This document shows, in pieces, positions 43,784 through 52,095 of a DNA stretch of 52,686 nucleotides. The stretch spans positions 1-52,686 of the forward strand of contig NZ_JAHZUY010000018.1 in the NCBI RefSeq assembly GCF_019458025.1. The letters run 5' to 3'. The notes beneath the pieces are model-generated. The model was not told where the DNA came from. It saw only the letters and a list, made by a program, of their open reading frames with translations, and searched no databases. The first letter of the stretch is position 1; every line of letters starts with the position of its first letter. The translations under genes were made by a program, and so were the position numbers. This DNA is from Caldovatus aquaticus. Lineage in GTDB: Bacteria; Pseudomonadota; Alphaproteobacteria; Acetobacterales; Acetobacteraceae.

Positions 43784-45067
43784 CTAGAGGTCGAACCGCG
43801 CCTCGGCGATCCAGCGCCAGAAGTCCTGGCCCGGGCCCTTCTGGAGCTGCCTTCCGTCCATCCGCGTGATCCGGTCCGGACCGAGGATCGGGAAGTCGTA
43901 GCGCGGGTCGTGGACGGTCAGGCCCTGGATGAAGGTCTGCTCCGCGACGCCGTCGGGGCGCATGCGCCCGGGGCCGCCGAGCGAGACCACCTCGATGCCG
44001 CGGATCGCCTCGGCGATCTCGGCGTTGCTCGGCCAGGCGCCGCCGCCCTTGGCCTGCACCGCCTTCTCGACGCCGCGGCGCCAGACCTCCATGGCGAAGA
44101 AGGCGCGGTCGGCCTCCCAGTGCGGCCAGTCGCGCGTGCGCTCGTGGTACCACTGCACGAACTCGCGCGCGAGCGGCGTCGCCTGCGGGTCGGCGAAGTA
44201 GAGCGTGTTGTGGCCGAAGACCATGCCGGGCGGGGTGAACTCCTTCTTCAGCGCCGTGTGCTGGAAGCCGGCCGCCGGGAACACCCACTTCCGCCCCTCG
44301 AGCAGGCCCGCGGCGTGCGCCTGGCGCATGAACACGGGCAGGTCGGCGAACAGCAGCGAGGAGAAGACCAGGTCCGGATTCGCCGCCTTCAGCGCCGCGA
44401 CGTTCGCGGTGAGGTCCATGCCGCCGACGCGCGGCCACTGCTCCGTCACCACCCGGTGCTCGATGTTGAAGCGCCGGAGGAGGGCGAGGAAGGCGGCCCA
44501 GTTGTTGCGGCCGTAGGAGTAGTCCGGGTTGATGCCGGCGACCGTCAGGAATTGCCCGCGGAAGTGCTTGATGGCCATGAGCGAGCCCATCACCGCCTCG
44601 CACTCGTTGTCGGTGCTGCGGAACACCCAGCGCGGGCGCGGCATCGTCTCGTTCACGCCGTCCTGGGTGGTGCCGTCCCAGAACACGGTGAGGATGCGCG
44701 ATTCCTCGAGCGCCGGGCCGAGCGCGAGGGAGACGCCGGAGGAGACGACGCCCTGGATCACGTCAACCCGCTCCTGCAGCGCGAGGCGGCGCGCGCGCTC
44801 CACCGTCTCGCGCGGGTTGGTCTCCTCCTCGATCACCAGCTCGACGCGCCGCCCGGCGACGCCGCCCGCGGCGTTGAGCTTCTCGACCGCGAACTCGACG
44901 CCCTTGAGGCCGACCTCGCCCACCGTGCCCGCCACGCCGGCGCGCGGCGCGAGGATGCCGACCCGGAGCGGCCGCGCCTGGGCGTAGGCCGGCAGCGGCA
45001 GCGCGGCGCCGAGCGGCGCGGCCGCCGCCGCGGCGCCGGCGAGGAGCTCTCGTCGTGTGGTGCGCAT
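43784..45067 (-). CDS. Periplasmic substrate-binding protein (LivK-like)
   Basis: The solute-binding protein of the HAAT importer, 427 residues. The N-terminus RTTRRELLAGAAAAAAPLG looks like a twin-arginine signal. The mature part has the periplasmic-binding fold type I (LRVGILAPRAGVAGTVGEVG, GVKGxEFAVEKLNAAGG-like, VDVIQGVVSSGVSLALGPAL). Residues lining the pocket cannot be assigned to a known ligand. GGGAGGAAACGGG precedes ATG 45067. It follows the dioxygenase gene by 20 bp, so enzyme and importer are co-expressed. Confidence 0.92.
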   Translation of the reverse strand: MRTTRRELLAGAAAAAAPLGAALPLPAYAQARPLRVGILAPRAGVAGTVGEVGLKGVEFAVEKLNAAGGVAGRRVELVIEEETNPRETVERARRLALQERVDVIQGVVSSGVSLALGPALEESRILTVFWDGTTQDGVNETMPRPRWVFRSTDNECEAVMGSLMAIKHFRGQFLTVAGINPDYSYGRNNWAAFLALLRRFNIEHRVVTEQWPRVGGMDLTANVAALKAANPDLVFSSLLFADLPVFMRQAHAAGLLEGRKWVFPAAGFQHTALKKEFTPPGMVFGHNTLYFADPQATPLAREFVQWYHERTRDWPHWEADRAFFAMEVWRRGVEKAVQAKGGGAWPSNAEIAEAIRGIEVVSLGGPGRMRPDGVAEQTFIQGLTVHDPRYDFPILGPDRITRMDGRQLQKGPGQDFWRWIAEARFDL

Positions 45068-45087
45068 CCCGTTTCCTCCCGATCCGC

Positions 45088-45921
45088 TCAGGGGCGGAAT
45101 TCCGTCTTGCCGGTACCGGCGTAGAGCGCCGCGACCTGCCGCGCCATGGCGTCGCGGTGCGCGGCGAGCGCCGCCTCGTCGAGGTCGGCGCGCGGCGCGG
45201 GCTCGAGCGCGTAGTGGCCGCCGGTGTCGCGGCCGCGCACCAGCGTCGCGCTGTCGCGCACCTTGAGCTGGCGCACGTGCGGCGGGATGTAGCGGATGGC
45301 GAGGCCGATGCGCCGGTCGCCGGTCCGGTTCGGCCCGCTCGCGTGGGCGAGCTTGACGTGGTGCAGCGACATCTCCCCGGCGGCGAGCGGCACCGCCACC
45401 GCCTTCTCCGTGTCCACCTCCACCGCGATCTCCTGGCCGCGGGAGAGCAGGTTGTGCTCGTGGAAGGTGTCGGCGTGCGGCAACTGGCCCATGCGGTGCG
45501 AGCCGGGGAGGAACTCCATCGCGCCCGACTCGACCGGCGCGTCGGAGATCGCGACCCAGGCGGTGATCACGTCGTCGGGATCGAGGCCCCAGTAGGTCGC
45601 GTCCTGGTGCCAGGAGACGTAGGCCGGGCTGTGCGGCTCCTTGATGAAGAAGTTGGTCGTCCAGCAGAGGATGTCGGGGCCGATCAGGTCCTCGACCGCG
45701 TCGAGGAGGCGCGGGTGGCGGATCAGCTCGGCCGCCCAGGTGAAGAGCAGGTGCACCTTGTGGCGCATGTTGGAGGCGATCGGGCCGCCCGCCGCCCGCT
45801 CGTAGGCCTCGAGGCGGGCGCGCATCGCGCGCGCCTCCGCGGGCGCGAGGACGCGCACCGGGAAGTGGAAGCCGTCGCGCCAGAACGCCGCGACCTCGGC
45901 CTCGGTCAGCACCTTGGGCAC
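45088..45921 (-). CDS. Phytanoyl-CoA dioxygenase (PhyH) family protein
   Basis: A non-heme Fe(II)/2-oxoglutarate dioxygenase of 277 residues. The iron triad is His105 and Asp107 in WHQD, with His193 in LAHASGP; the 2-oxoglutarate-binding Arg is at 203-204 (TGDRR). Family members hydroxylate acyl-CoAs, ectoine, phosphonates or secondary metabolites. The start is GTG 45921, six bases from a strong GGGAGGA site; the ATG at 45926 is out of frame. It is first in the importer operon and divergent from gntR, so its substrate is probably what the importer brings in. Confidence 0.88.
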   Translation of the reverse strand: MPKVLTEAEVAAFWRDGFHFPVRVLAPAEARAMRARLEAYERAAGGPIASNMRHKVHLLFTWAAELIRHPRLLDAVEDLIGPDILCWTTNFFIKEPHSPAYVSWHQDATYWGLDPDDVITAWVAISDAPVESGAMEFLPGSHRMGQLPHADTFHEHNLLSRGQEIAVEVDTEKAVAVPLAAGEMSLHHVKLAHASGPNRTGDRRIGLAIRYIPPHVRQLKVRDSATLVRGRDTGGHYALEPAPRADLDEAALAAHRDAMARQVAALYAGTGKTEFRP

Positions 45922-45960
45922 GCCATTCCTCCCCTCCCCGCGCGGGCCGTGCCACGCGAG

Positions 45961-45970
45961 TGACATATCA
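45961..45970. promoter_or_regulatory. Palindromic operator, copy 2
   Basis: TGACATATCA in the 156-bp divergent region between the dioxygenase gene (40 bp away) and gntR. The position suits autoregulation and control of the importer operon by the GntR protein. Confidence 0.65.
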
Positions 45971-46077
45971 TTGGACTGGCAGCGTGGCCGCGCCGGGGGC
46001 GGGCTGTCAACCTCCTGTCGCCGCCCGCGGGGCGCGGTTGCGCGCCGGCCGTCTTCGCGCCAAATGCTCCGCCCGCC

Positions 46078-46812
46078 ATGCCCGACACCGCCCCGCCGCG
46101 CCGCGCCGGGGCGACGGCGCGCCGCCCCTCCGCCGGCGACAAGCCGCGCCGCCGCGCCGCGCCGCCGCCCGACGAGACGCTCGCCGAGCGCGCCTACCAG
46201 GCGCTCGAGGAGGAGATCGTCACCCTTCGCCTCCCGCCCGGCGAGGTGGTGAGCGAGGCGCTGCTCTCCGCCCGCCTCGGTTTCGGCCGCACCCCGGTGC
46301 GCGAGGCGCTGCAGCGCCTCGCGCGCGAGCGGCTGGTGCGCATCCTGCCGCGGCGCGGCATCGTGGTGGCGGCGGTGGACGTGCGCGAGCAGCTGCGCCT
46401 GCTCGAGGTGCGGCGGGAGCTCGAGCGCCTCCTCGCCCGGCTCGCCGCGCGCCGCGCGGACCCGGCGCAGCGTGCCCGCTTCGCCGCCATCGCCGAGGGC
46501 ATGGACCGCGCCGCCGCGACCGGCGACGAGACCGCCTTCCTCCGCCTCGACCGGGCGCTGAACCTGCTCGTGCTGGAGGCGGCGCGGAACGAGTTCGCCG
46601 CCGCCGCGATGACGCTGATGCACGGGCTCTCGCGCCGCTTCTGGTTCATCCACTGGCGCCAGAGCGCCGACCTCGCGGAGGCGGCGCGGGTGCACGCGGA
46701 CCTCGCCCGCTGCATCGCCGCCGGCGACCCGGCCGCCGCTGCCGCCGCCTCGGACCGGCTGCTCGACTACATCGAGGCGTTCACGCGCGCGACCGTGAGC
46801 GCGGACGCCTGA
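46078..46812 (+). CDS. GntR family regulator (FCD domain)
   Basis: A 244-residue regulator. A basic, Pro-rich N-terminal extension of about 30 residues precedes the winged helix (LAERAYQALEEEIVTLRLPPGEVVSEALLSARLGFGRTPVREALQ region, residues 33-80). After it comes an FCD ligand-binding domain of helices (EVRRELERLLARLAAR, ALNLLVLEAARNEF with a candidate metal-site residue, then HADLARCIAAGD with the conserved His). The FadR-type fold binds a small carboxylate, often with a metal. It is divergent from the dioxygenase/importer operon and upstream of the hydroxylase, with matching palindromes on both sides. Confidence 0.92.
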   Translation: MPDTAPPRRAGATARRPSAGDKPRRRAAPPPDETLAERAYQALEEEIVTLRLPPGEVVSEALLSARLGFGRTPVREALQRLARERLVRILPRRGIVVAAVDVREQLRLLEVRRELERLLARLAARRADPAQRARFAAIAEGMDRAAATGDETAFLRLDRALNLLVLEAARNEFAAAAMTLMHGLSRRFWFIHWRQSADLAEAARVHADLARCIAAGDPAAAAAASDRLLDYIEAFTRATVSADA

Positions 46813-46850
46813 GCCGGTCGCCGCCGGCGTTGACCCCGCGCCGCGGGGTC

Positions 46851-46860
46851 TGATATATCA
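46851..46860. promoter_or_regulatory. Palindromic operator, copy 3
   Basis: TGATATATCA, a perfect palindrome, 32 bp before the fatty acid hydroxylase gene and 38 bp after the gntR stop. Confidence 0.65.
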
Positions 46861-46892
46861 GCGCCACGGCAACCCGCCCGGAGGGCGCACCC

Positions 46893-47717
46893 ATGACCGT
46901 CTCCGCCACCCCCGCGGCCGAGTCCCGCGCCGAGAGGATGTCGCGGCGCCAGGCCGCCTTCCGCGCCGACTTCCGCGCCAAGATCGGCCGTCTCTACAGC
47001 GGCTGGGCGCATGTCGCGCTGATCTACGCGATCGGGCTTGCGGCGATCTGGTACTTCGCGCGCCAGGTCGATAGCCCCGCCTGGTACGAGTGGCTGGCCG
47101 TCCCGGTCGCCTTCCTCGCCGCCAACATCTTCGAGTGGTGGATCCACAAGTACATCATGCACCGCCCGGTGAAGGGGTTCATGGGCATCTACAAGCGCCA
47201 CACCCTGGCGCATCACCAGTTCTTCACCGAGCACGAGATCAGCGTGGACAACAGTCGCGACTTCCGGATCGTGTTCTTCCCGCCCTACGCGCTCGTCACC
47301 TTCATCGCGATGACGCTGGTGCCGGCGGCGCTGCTGATGCGGGCCGGGCTGCCGAACGCGGGCTGGCTGCTGCTGATCACCAACACCGCGATCTACCTGA
47401 ACTACGAACTGTTCCACTACTGCTGCCACGTGAAGGACGACCGGATCGTGCGGCACATCCCGCTGGTCAACACGATCCGCCGCCACCACGCGGCGCACCA
47501 CAACACCTCCATCATGATGGAGCGGAACTTCAACCTGACCTACCCGATCGCGGACTGGCTCTTCGGCACCTCCGACCTGCGGCGCGGCCTGCTTGGGCAC
47601 CTCTTCAACGGCTACGACACGACCCATCTGCGCCCCGACCTGCGGCGCGCGAAGCACACCAAGGACGACCCGCGCGCGGGCGAGCCGCGGGTGGCGCGGA
47701 CGGCGGCCGCGGAGTGA
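46893..47717 (+). CDS. Fatty acid hydroxylase / sterol desaturase family protein
   Basis: A 274-residue membrane di-iron oxygenase. Four hydrophobic helices surround the His clusters HKYIMH (about residue 85), HTLAHHQFF (about 105), HYCCH and RRHHAAHHN (about 200), which bind the two irons. Such enzymes hydroxylate or desaturate lipids, sterols or carotenoids using O2. AACCCGCCCGGAGGGC precedes the ATG. With the PhyH-like dioxygenase, the alcohol dehydrogenase and the shared operator it may form an oxidative pathway for a lipid-like or alicyclic compound; that is inference. Confidence 0.88.
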   Translation: MTVSATPAAESRAERMSRRQAAFRADFRAKIGRLYSGWAHVALIYAIGLAAIWYFARQVDSPAWYEWLAVPVAFLAANIFEWWIHKYIMHRPVKGFMGIYKRHTLAHHQFFTEHEISVDNSRDFRIVFFPPYALVTFIAMTLVPAALLMRAGLPNAGWLLLITNTAIYLNYELFHYCCHVKDDRIVRHIPLVNTIRRHHAAHHNTSIMMERNFNLTYPIADWLFGTSDLRRGLLGHLFNGYDTTHLRPDLRRAKHTKDDPRAGEPRVARTAAAE

Positions 47718-47929
47718 GCGCGATGGACGCCCGTCCGCCGTCGCCGCTGCGCGGCGAGATCAAGACCTCCCGGGTCTCGCTCGCCGGCGGGATCGCGGTG
47801 GCGGTGGCGGTGATGGCGCTCTGGGTCGCGCTCGCGCGCGACCTCGGCGCCGACGGCGCGGGGCCGGTCGCGCTCGGGGCGCTCGTGGCGGCCGGGATCG
47901 GCGCCTGGATCTGGAAGGCGGAGCTCTGA
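47714..47929 (+). CDS. Small membrane protein, unknown function
   Basis: About 71 residues from GTG 47714, which overlaps the hydroxylase stop (GTGA); ATG 47723 would give 68. Two hydrophobic helices (SLAGGIAVAVAVMALWVAL and a Gly/Ala-rich second one, GPVALGALVAAGIGAWIW) are separated by a short acidic loop. No family recognised. It may be an accessory subunit of the di-iron hydroxylase, given the coupling. Confidence 0.65.
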   Translation: MSAMDARPPSPLRGEIKTSRVSLAGGIAVAVAVMALWVALARDLGADGAGPVALGALVAAGIGAWIWKAEL

Positions 47930-48385
47930 AGCCGCCCGGGCGCGGGCAGCGGCGCTCCGGAAGCCGGGCGAGCGCCAACCGCGCCGGGCCGCAGCGGACG
48001 ACCTGCCTCGGGATCTTCCCCGGAATGCGAGGCGGCGCCGGCCTCCGGAGGGAAGGCCGGCGCTGATCCGCGGCTGGCGGACGGAGGCGGGCGCGGACGC
48101 GGCGCCCTGGCTCGCGCCCCGCCGGCCGAACCCGCCGCGCCGGCGCCGGATCGCCGCCGGTTCGCGAGGCGTCGGGCTCCCGTCCTGCCCGGCGGCGAGG
48201 GGCGCGGTGCCGGCGGACGTCGCTGTGGTCCGCCCCCTTGGCCGGGACACGTGGCGTGCAAGGCGCGGCCGGGCCTCGGCGGCGAGAGGGAGGGGGCCGG
48301 CCTTCATCGTCCGCCGGGGGCCGGGGCAGGGCGCGTCCCCGGATCGCCCCCACGGCCGCCGGCACCGGCGGGAAACCCGAGGAGC
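47930..48385. other. Gene-free region before tRNA-Ser
   Basis: About 455 bp in which the open frames lack biased codons and recognisable products. Besides the hairpin at 48035 I see nothing. Confidence 0.5.
48035..48063. terminator. Strong inverted repeat, terminator-like
   Basis: GCGCCGGCCT (48035-48044) pairs perfectly with AGGCCGGCGC (48054-48063) around a 9-base loop, about 105 bp after the small membrane protein gene. There is no T-tract. Confidence 0.5.
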
Positions 48386-48476
48386 TGGCGGAGGGAGTGG
48401 GATTCGAACCCACGAGGCCCTTTTGGGGCCTACGCGCTCTCCAGGCGCGCGCCTTAGACCACTCGGCCATCCCTCC
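48386..48476 (-). tRNA. tRNA-Ser(GGA)
   Basis: On the minus strand a full serine tRNA with a long variable arm. The acceptor stem pairs GGAGGGA with TCCCTCC. The D-arm is GGCCGAGTGGTCTAAGGC and the anticodon loop CTGGAGA carries anticodon GGA. A variable arm (GGCCCCAAAAGGGCC) follows, then the T-loop TTCGAATCC, discriminator G and an encoded CCA (48386-48388). It reads UCC and UCU codons. Confidence 0.95.
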
Positions 48477-48488
48477 AAAGGGCTGCGG

Positions 48489-48517
48489 ACCATAATCGCC
48501 GCGCCCCCGGGCGGCAA
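48489..48517 (-). promoter_or_regulatory. tRNA-Ser promoter
   Basis: On the minus strand TTGCCG (48517-48512), a 17-bp spacer and TATGGT (48494-48489), ending 12 bp before the tRNA 5' end. The hexamers and spacing are identical to the proposed cox promoter at 3176. Confidence 0.6.
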
Positions 48518-48690
48518 CAGACCGGCGGCCGGGCGGGAGTTCCCGGCTGCGGCGCCTCCGCCGCCTGCGGCCCGTCCGTCGCCGGTCCCGGCATGGCCCG
48601 CCGCAGCGCGGTCCGGAAGGCGAAGACCGCAGTCCGCGCCGTGCGGGTGGCGCCGCCGCGACGCCCCGGCAGCCCCCGCCGCGGCGTCAT

Positions 48691-48705
48691 GTTCCGCTTG
48701 CGTTC
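48691..48705 (+). promoter_or_regulatory. LexA-type SOS box
   Basis: GTTC-N7-GTTC (48691-48694 and 48702-48705), the direct-repeat LexA site of alphaproteobacteria. It overlaps a possible promoter (TTGCGT at 48698, 17 bp, GAAAAT at 48721) and lies 55 bp before the N-acetylmuramidase start. The motif is short and could occur by chance. Confidence 0.5.
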
Positions 48706-48759
48706 TCGCTCGCTCTCTGGGAAAATATTCTCAACTTCCGCGCAGCGAGGAGACGCCGC

Positions 48760-49668
48760 ATGACGCCTTTCGCCGGCAAGGGCCTGCCGCTCACCGACCA
48801 GGGCTTCCGCACCGCGCTCGGCCTCGCCGGGCTCGGCGGCGATCCGGCCGCGGACGCGCCGCGGCTCTGGGCGGTGCTCCAGGTGGAGAGCGCCGGCTTC
48901 GGCTTCGACGCGCGCCGCCGGCCGCGCCTCCTGTTCGAGCGCCACGTCTTCCGGCGCGAGACCGGCGGCGCCTACGACGCGGAGGCGCCCGATCTCTCGC
49001 ACCCCACGCCCGGCGGCCACGGCCCCGCGGCCGCGCAATACCGGCGGCTCGCGCGCGCGCTCGCCCTCTGCGCGCGCGACGGCCGCGGCCCGGAGCCGGC
49101 GCTGCGGAGCGGCTCCTGGGGGCTCGGCCAGGTGATGGGGTTCAACGCGGAACAGCTCGGCTACCCCTCCGCCGCCGCCATGGTCGCGGCGATGCGCGAA
49201 TCCGAGGACGCGCAGCTCCGCGCGGTCGCGGCGTTCCTCCGGCGCCACGATCTCGCCGCCGCGCTGCGCGCCGGCGACTGGCGCGCGGTGGCGCGCGCCT
49301 ACAACGGCGCGGGGTTCGCGCAGGGCCGCTACGACGAGCGGCTGCGCGAGGCGCATGCGCGCTTCGTCGCCCGCGGCGTGCCCGACCTCGCGCTGCGCCA
49401 GACCCAGGCGGCACTGCTCTACTGCGGCTTCGACCCGCGGGGGGTGGACGGGGTGCCCGGCCCCGGCACGCGGCGCGCGATCCGCGCCTGGCGGCGCGCG
49501 GTGGGCGCGGGCGAGGGCGAGACGCTGGACGCCGCGCTGCGCGAGCGCCTGCTGCGCCAGGCCGGCCTGGCCGCGCTGCTTCCCGCGCGGGCTGGGCCCC
49601 GGCCGCGGAACCGCTACGGCGCGGCGAGCAGGGCGAGCGCGGCCGCGGGATCGATCCGCCCGTCGTAG
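48760..49668 (+). CDS. N-acetylmuramidase with peptidoglycan-binding domain
   Basis: A cell-wall hydrolase of 302 residues. The N-terminal N-acetylmuramidase domain (DUF3380-type) carries the catalytic Glu43 in [10 protein letters not shown], followed by [34 protein letters not shown] and [20 protein letters not shown]-terminal peptidoglycan-binding domain follows ([20 protein letters not shown]). There is no signal peptide, as in phage endolysins and predatory-type lysozymes. Its last 55 bp overlap the 3' end of hisA on the other strand. GAGGAGACG precedes the ATG. A LexA-type box upstream suggests SOS control. Confidence 0.9.
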   Translation: MTPFAGKGLPLTDQGFRTALGLAGLGGDPAADAPRLWAVLQVESAGFGFDARRRPRLLFERHVFRRETGGAYDAEAPDLSHPTPGGHGPAAAQYRRLARALALCARDGRGPEPALRSGSWGLGQVMGFNAEQLGYPSAAAMVAAMRESEDAQLRAVAAFLRRHDLAAALRAGDWRAVARAYNGAGFAQGRYDERLREAHARFVARGVPDLALRQTQAALLYCGFDPRGVDGVPGPGTRRAIRAWRRAVGAGEGETLDAALRERLLRQAGLAALLPARAGPRPRNRYGAASRASAAAGSIRPS

Positions 49669-50354
49669 AGCGCGCGGCCGACGATCACGCCCTCGATGCC
49701 CTCATGCGCCACCGCCTTGAGCGCGGCGAGGTCGTCGAGCGAGGCGACGCCGCCCGAGGCGATCACCGGCGTCCGCACCGCGCGCGCCAGCGCCACGGTG
49801 GCGTCGAGGTTCACGCCGCCCAGCATCCCGTCGCGCTCGATGTCGGTGTAGATGATCGCCGCCGCGCCGGCGTCCTCGAAGCGCAGGGCGAGCTCGCGGG
49901 CGGTGACGGCGGAGGTCTCCGCCCAGCCCTCCGTCGCCACCAGCCCGTTGCGCGCGTCTATCCCGAGCGCGACGCGGCCCGGGAAGGCGCGGCAGGCGGC
50001 GCGCGCGAACGCCGGGTCCTTGACCGCGGCGGAGCCGAGGATCACCCGCCGCACGCCGCGCGCGAGCCAGGCCTCGGCGGTCGCCATGTCGCGGATGCCG
50101 CCGCCGAGCTGGACGCCGAGCGTGGGGCCGGCGGCGGCGAGGATCGCCTCCACCGCCGCGGCGTTGGCCGGGCGCCCGGCGAAGGCGCCGTCGAGGTCCA
50201 CGACGTGCAGCCAGGTGAAGCCCGCGGCGCGGAAGGCGCGCGCCTGCGCCGCCGGATCGGCGGAATAGACCGTGGCCTCGGCCATCTCGCCGCGCCGGAG
50301 CCGCACCACCGCGCCGGCCCGGAGATCGATCGCGGGATAGAGCGTGAGGGTCAC
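49614..50354 (-). CDS. hisA: Phosphoribosylformimino-5-aminoimidazole carboxamide ribotide isomerase
   Basis: HisA opens the ribose ring of ProFAR in histidine synthesis (Amadori rearrangement). It is a TIM barrel of 246 residues. The catalytic Asp pair is in [14 protein letters not shown] (Asp near 9) and [14 protein letters not shown]; the phosphate-binding loops VQLGGGIRD and [12 protein letters not shown] are clear. The start is GTG 50354, overlapping the GNAT stop (GTGA). hisF, usually next, is not here: the operon ends against the muramidase gene. Confidence 0.96.
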   Translation of the reverse strand: MTLTLYPAIDLRAGAVVRLRRGEMAEATVYSADPAAQARAFRAAGFTWLHVVDLDGAFAGRPANAAAVEAILAAAGPTLGVQLGGGIRDMATAEAWLARGVRRVILGSAAVKDPAFARAACRAFPGRVALGIDARNGLVATEGWAETSAVTARELALRFEDAGAAAIIYTDIERDGMLGGVNLDATVALARAVRTPVIASGGVASLDDLAALKAVAHEGIEGVIVGRALYDGRIDPAAALALLAAP

Positions 50355-50962
50355 GGCGGCGCCTCCGCCGCCCGCGCGGCGCGCCGGCCGCCGCGCGGCG
50401 GGTCGAGCAGCTTGTAGTAGTAGTGCCCGGCCACGATCCTGCCGCGCACCCGCGCATAGGCCGGGTGCGTTCCCCAGCGGACGTAGCCGAGCGATTCGAA
50501 CAGCGCGATCGCCGTGGTCTGGGTCTCGCGCACGTCGAGGTTGAGCACGCGATGGCCGAGCGCGGCCGCGCGCTCCTCCACCCGCCGCACCATCATGCGC
50601 GCGAGGCCGTGCCCGCGCGCGTAGGGCGCGAGGTAGGCGTGGGTGAGGTGCGCCGCGAAGGCCTGCGCCTCGTTGTTGCGCGGCGGGCGGACGAGCTGGA
50701 CCGAGCCGACCACGTGGCCGTCGAGGCGGGCGATGAACAGCTCGCGCTCCGGCACCAGCAGCACGCCGCGGAAGTGGCGCTCGAGCGCGGCGCGGCCCTG
50801 CGGCTCGATCCAGCCGAAGCCGCCGCCCTCGATGATCGCGGCGTCGGTCGCCTCGCACAGCTCGGCGAGCTCGGCGTCGCTCAGCCGCTCGCAGCGCTCG
50901 ACCTCGAGCACGTGCTGCCGCGGCGCGGCGGCCGGGGGCGGATCGGCGGTGTCGCTGCTCAT
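50351..50962 (-). CDS. GNAT family N-acetyltransferase
   Basis: A 203-residue acetyltransferase. The acetyl-CoA-binding segment ([20 protein letters not shown], with the pattern Q/RxxGxG/A as ARGHGLA) and the C-terminal [20 protein letters not shown], then YVRWG, are typical of GNAT proteins. The acceptor is unknown. It is translationally coupled at both ends: ATGA with hisH and GTGA with hisA. It is therefore fixed in the his operon, although it has no step in the pathway. Confidence 0.88.
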   Translation of the reverse strand: MSSDTADPPPAAAPRQHVLEVERCERLSDAELAELCEATDAAIIEGGGFGWIEPQGRAALERHFRGVLLVPERELFIARLDGHVVGSVQLVRPPRNNEAQAFAAHLTHAYLAPYARGHGLARMMVRRVEERAAALGHRVLNLDVRETQTTAIALFESLGYVRWGTHPAYARVRGRIVAGHYYYKLLDPPRGGRRAARAAEAPP

Positions 50963-51615
50963 GGCTCCCAGCGCAGGAAGTTGGTCAGCAGGCGCAGGCC
51001 GACGGCCTGGCTCTTCTCGACATGGAATTGGGTGCCGACATAGTTGGCGCGCCCGACGATCGCCGCCACCGGGCCGCCGTAGTCGGTGGTCGCCAGCACG
51101 TCCTCCGCATCGCGCGCGCGGAAGGCGTAGGAGTGCACGAAGTAGGCGTGATCGCCCGGCGCGATCCCGTCGAGCAGCGGATGGTCGAGGTCCGGCGCGA
51201 AGTCGAGCGCGTTCCAGCCCATCTGCGGCAGCGGCAGCGGCGCGCCGTCGGGCCCGCGCGGGTCCATGAGCTCGACCGTGCCGGGAATCCAGCCGAGGCC
51301 GAAGGAGACGCCGTGCTCCAGCCCGCGCTCGGCCAGCAGCTGCATGCCGACGCAGATGCCGAGGAAGGGCACGCCCTGGCCGCGCACGCGCGCCTCCAGC
51401 GCCTCGACCATGCCGGGCAGCGCGTCGAGCCCGCGCCGGCAGGCGGCGAAGGCGCCCTGGCCGGGCAGGATGATGCGGTCGGCGGCGCGGAGATCGGCCG
51501 GATCGGTGGTGACGCGGACGCGCAGCGCCATCTCCGCCTCGCGCGCGACGCGCTCGAGCGCGCGGCGGACCGAGGCGAGGTTGCCCGAGCCGGGATCTAT
51601 GACGGCGACCTGCAT
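50959..51615 (-). CDS. hisH: Imidazole glycerol phosphate synthase, glutamine amidotransferase subunit
   Basis: HisH hydrolyses glutamine and channels ammonia to HisF. It has 218 residues. The class I amidotransferase triad is Cys88 (FLGICVGMQ), His198 and Glu200 ([10 protein letters not shown]). The start [20 protein letters not shown] and the oxyanion loop PGQGAFA are standard. The start is ATG 51615; the frame upstream of it is shadow. Its partner HisF is not in the window. Confidence 0.97.
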   Translation of the reverse strand: MQVAVIDPGSGNLASVRRALERVAREAEMALRVRVTTDPADLRAADRIILPGQGAFAACRRGLDALPGMVEALEARVRGQGVPFLGICVGMQLLAERGLEHGVSFGLGWIPGTVELMDPRGPDGAPLPLPQMGWNALDFAPDLDHPLLDGIAPGDHAYFVHSYAFRARDAEDVLATTDYGGPVAAIVGRANYVGTQFHVEKSQAVGLRLLTNFLRWEP

Positions 51616-51650
51616 CGGCGGGGGGCTCCTGCGGCGCGGACGGTCGGGGC

Positions 51651-52088
51651 TCACGCGAGGGCGGCGGCCCGGGCCAGGTCGGGGCACGCCCGGAGAAGCC
51701 GCGCCCAGGCGGCGTCCTCGTCGCGCGCGGCGACGACCGCGGCGAGGCGCCAGCCGTGCCGCTCCAGCGTCCAGCGGCGCAGATCGCGCGCGTGGAAGCC
51801 GACGAGGAGGTGCAGCGCGAGGGCGGCGTAGGGCGCCGCCCCTTCCGGCAGCAGCGCGCCGATCAGCGCCGCGGTGGCGAGGTAGAGCGCGAGGACGAGC
51901 CACATCCGGTGCCAGAGGAGCCACGGGCCGGCGAAGAGGAAGGCGCCCCAGGAGAAGCCCTCGCGGAGCAGCACCGGCGCCCGCGGGCGCCGCGCGGGCT
52001 CCCCGCCGGCCGCCGCCCCGGCGGCGGGGTCCGGCGCGGCCGGCTCGGGCTCCGTCCCGGGCGGGGCGTGGACGGTCCAGACACGCAT
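51651..52088 (-). CDS. DUF2628 family membrane protein
   Basis: A 145-residue protein: a Pro/Ala-rich N-terminus of about 40 residues, then LLREGFSWGAFLFAGPWLLWHRMWLVLALYL, two or three membrane helices and a soluble tail. That order is the DUF2628 pattern. The family is regularly found between hisB and hisH in Rhodospirillales without a known role in histidine synthesis. It begins 7 bp after the hisB stop. Confidence 0.85.
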   Translation of the reverse strand: MRVWTVHAPPGTEPEPAAPDPAAGAAAGGEPARRPRAPVLLREGFSWGAFLFAGPWLLWHRMWLVLALYLATAALIGALLPEGAAPYAALALHLLVGFHARDLRRWTLERHGWRLAAVVAARDEDAAWARLLRACPDLARAAALA

Positions 52089-52095
52089 GCGCGGC

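Noticed and set aside
48386-49668. Prophage or integrative element next to tRNA-Ser
   Set aside because: No integrase, structural phage genes or duplicated tRNA end were found; the muramidase alone does not make a prophage.
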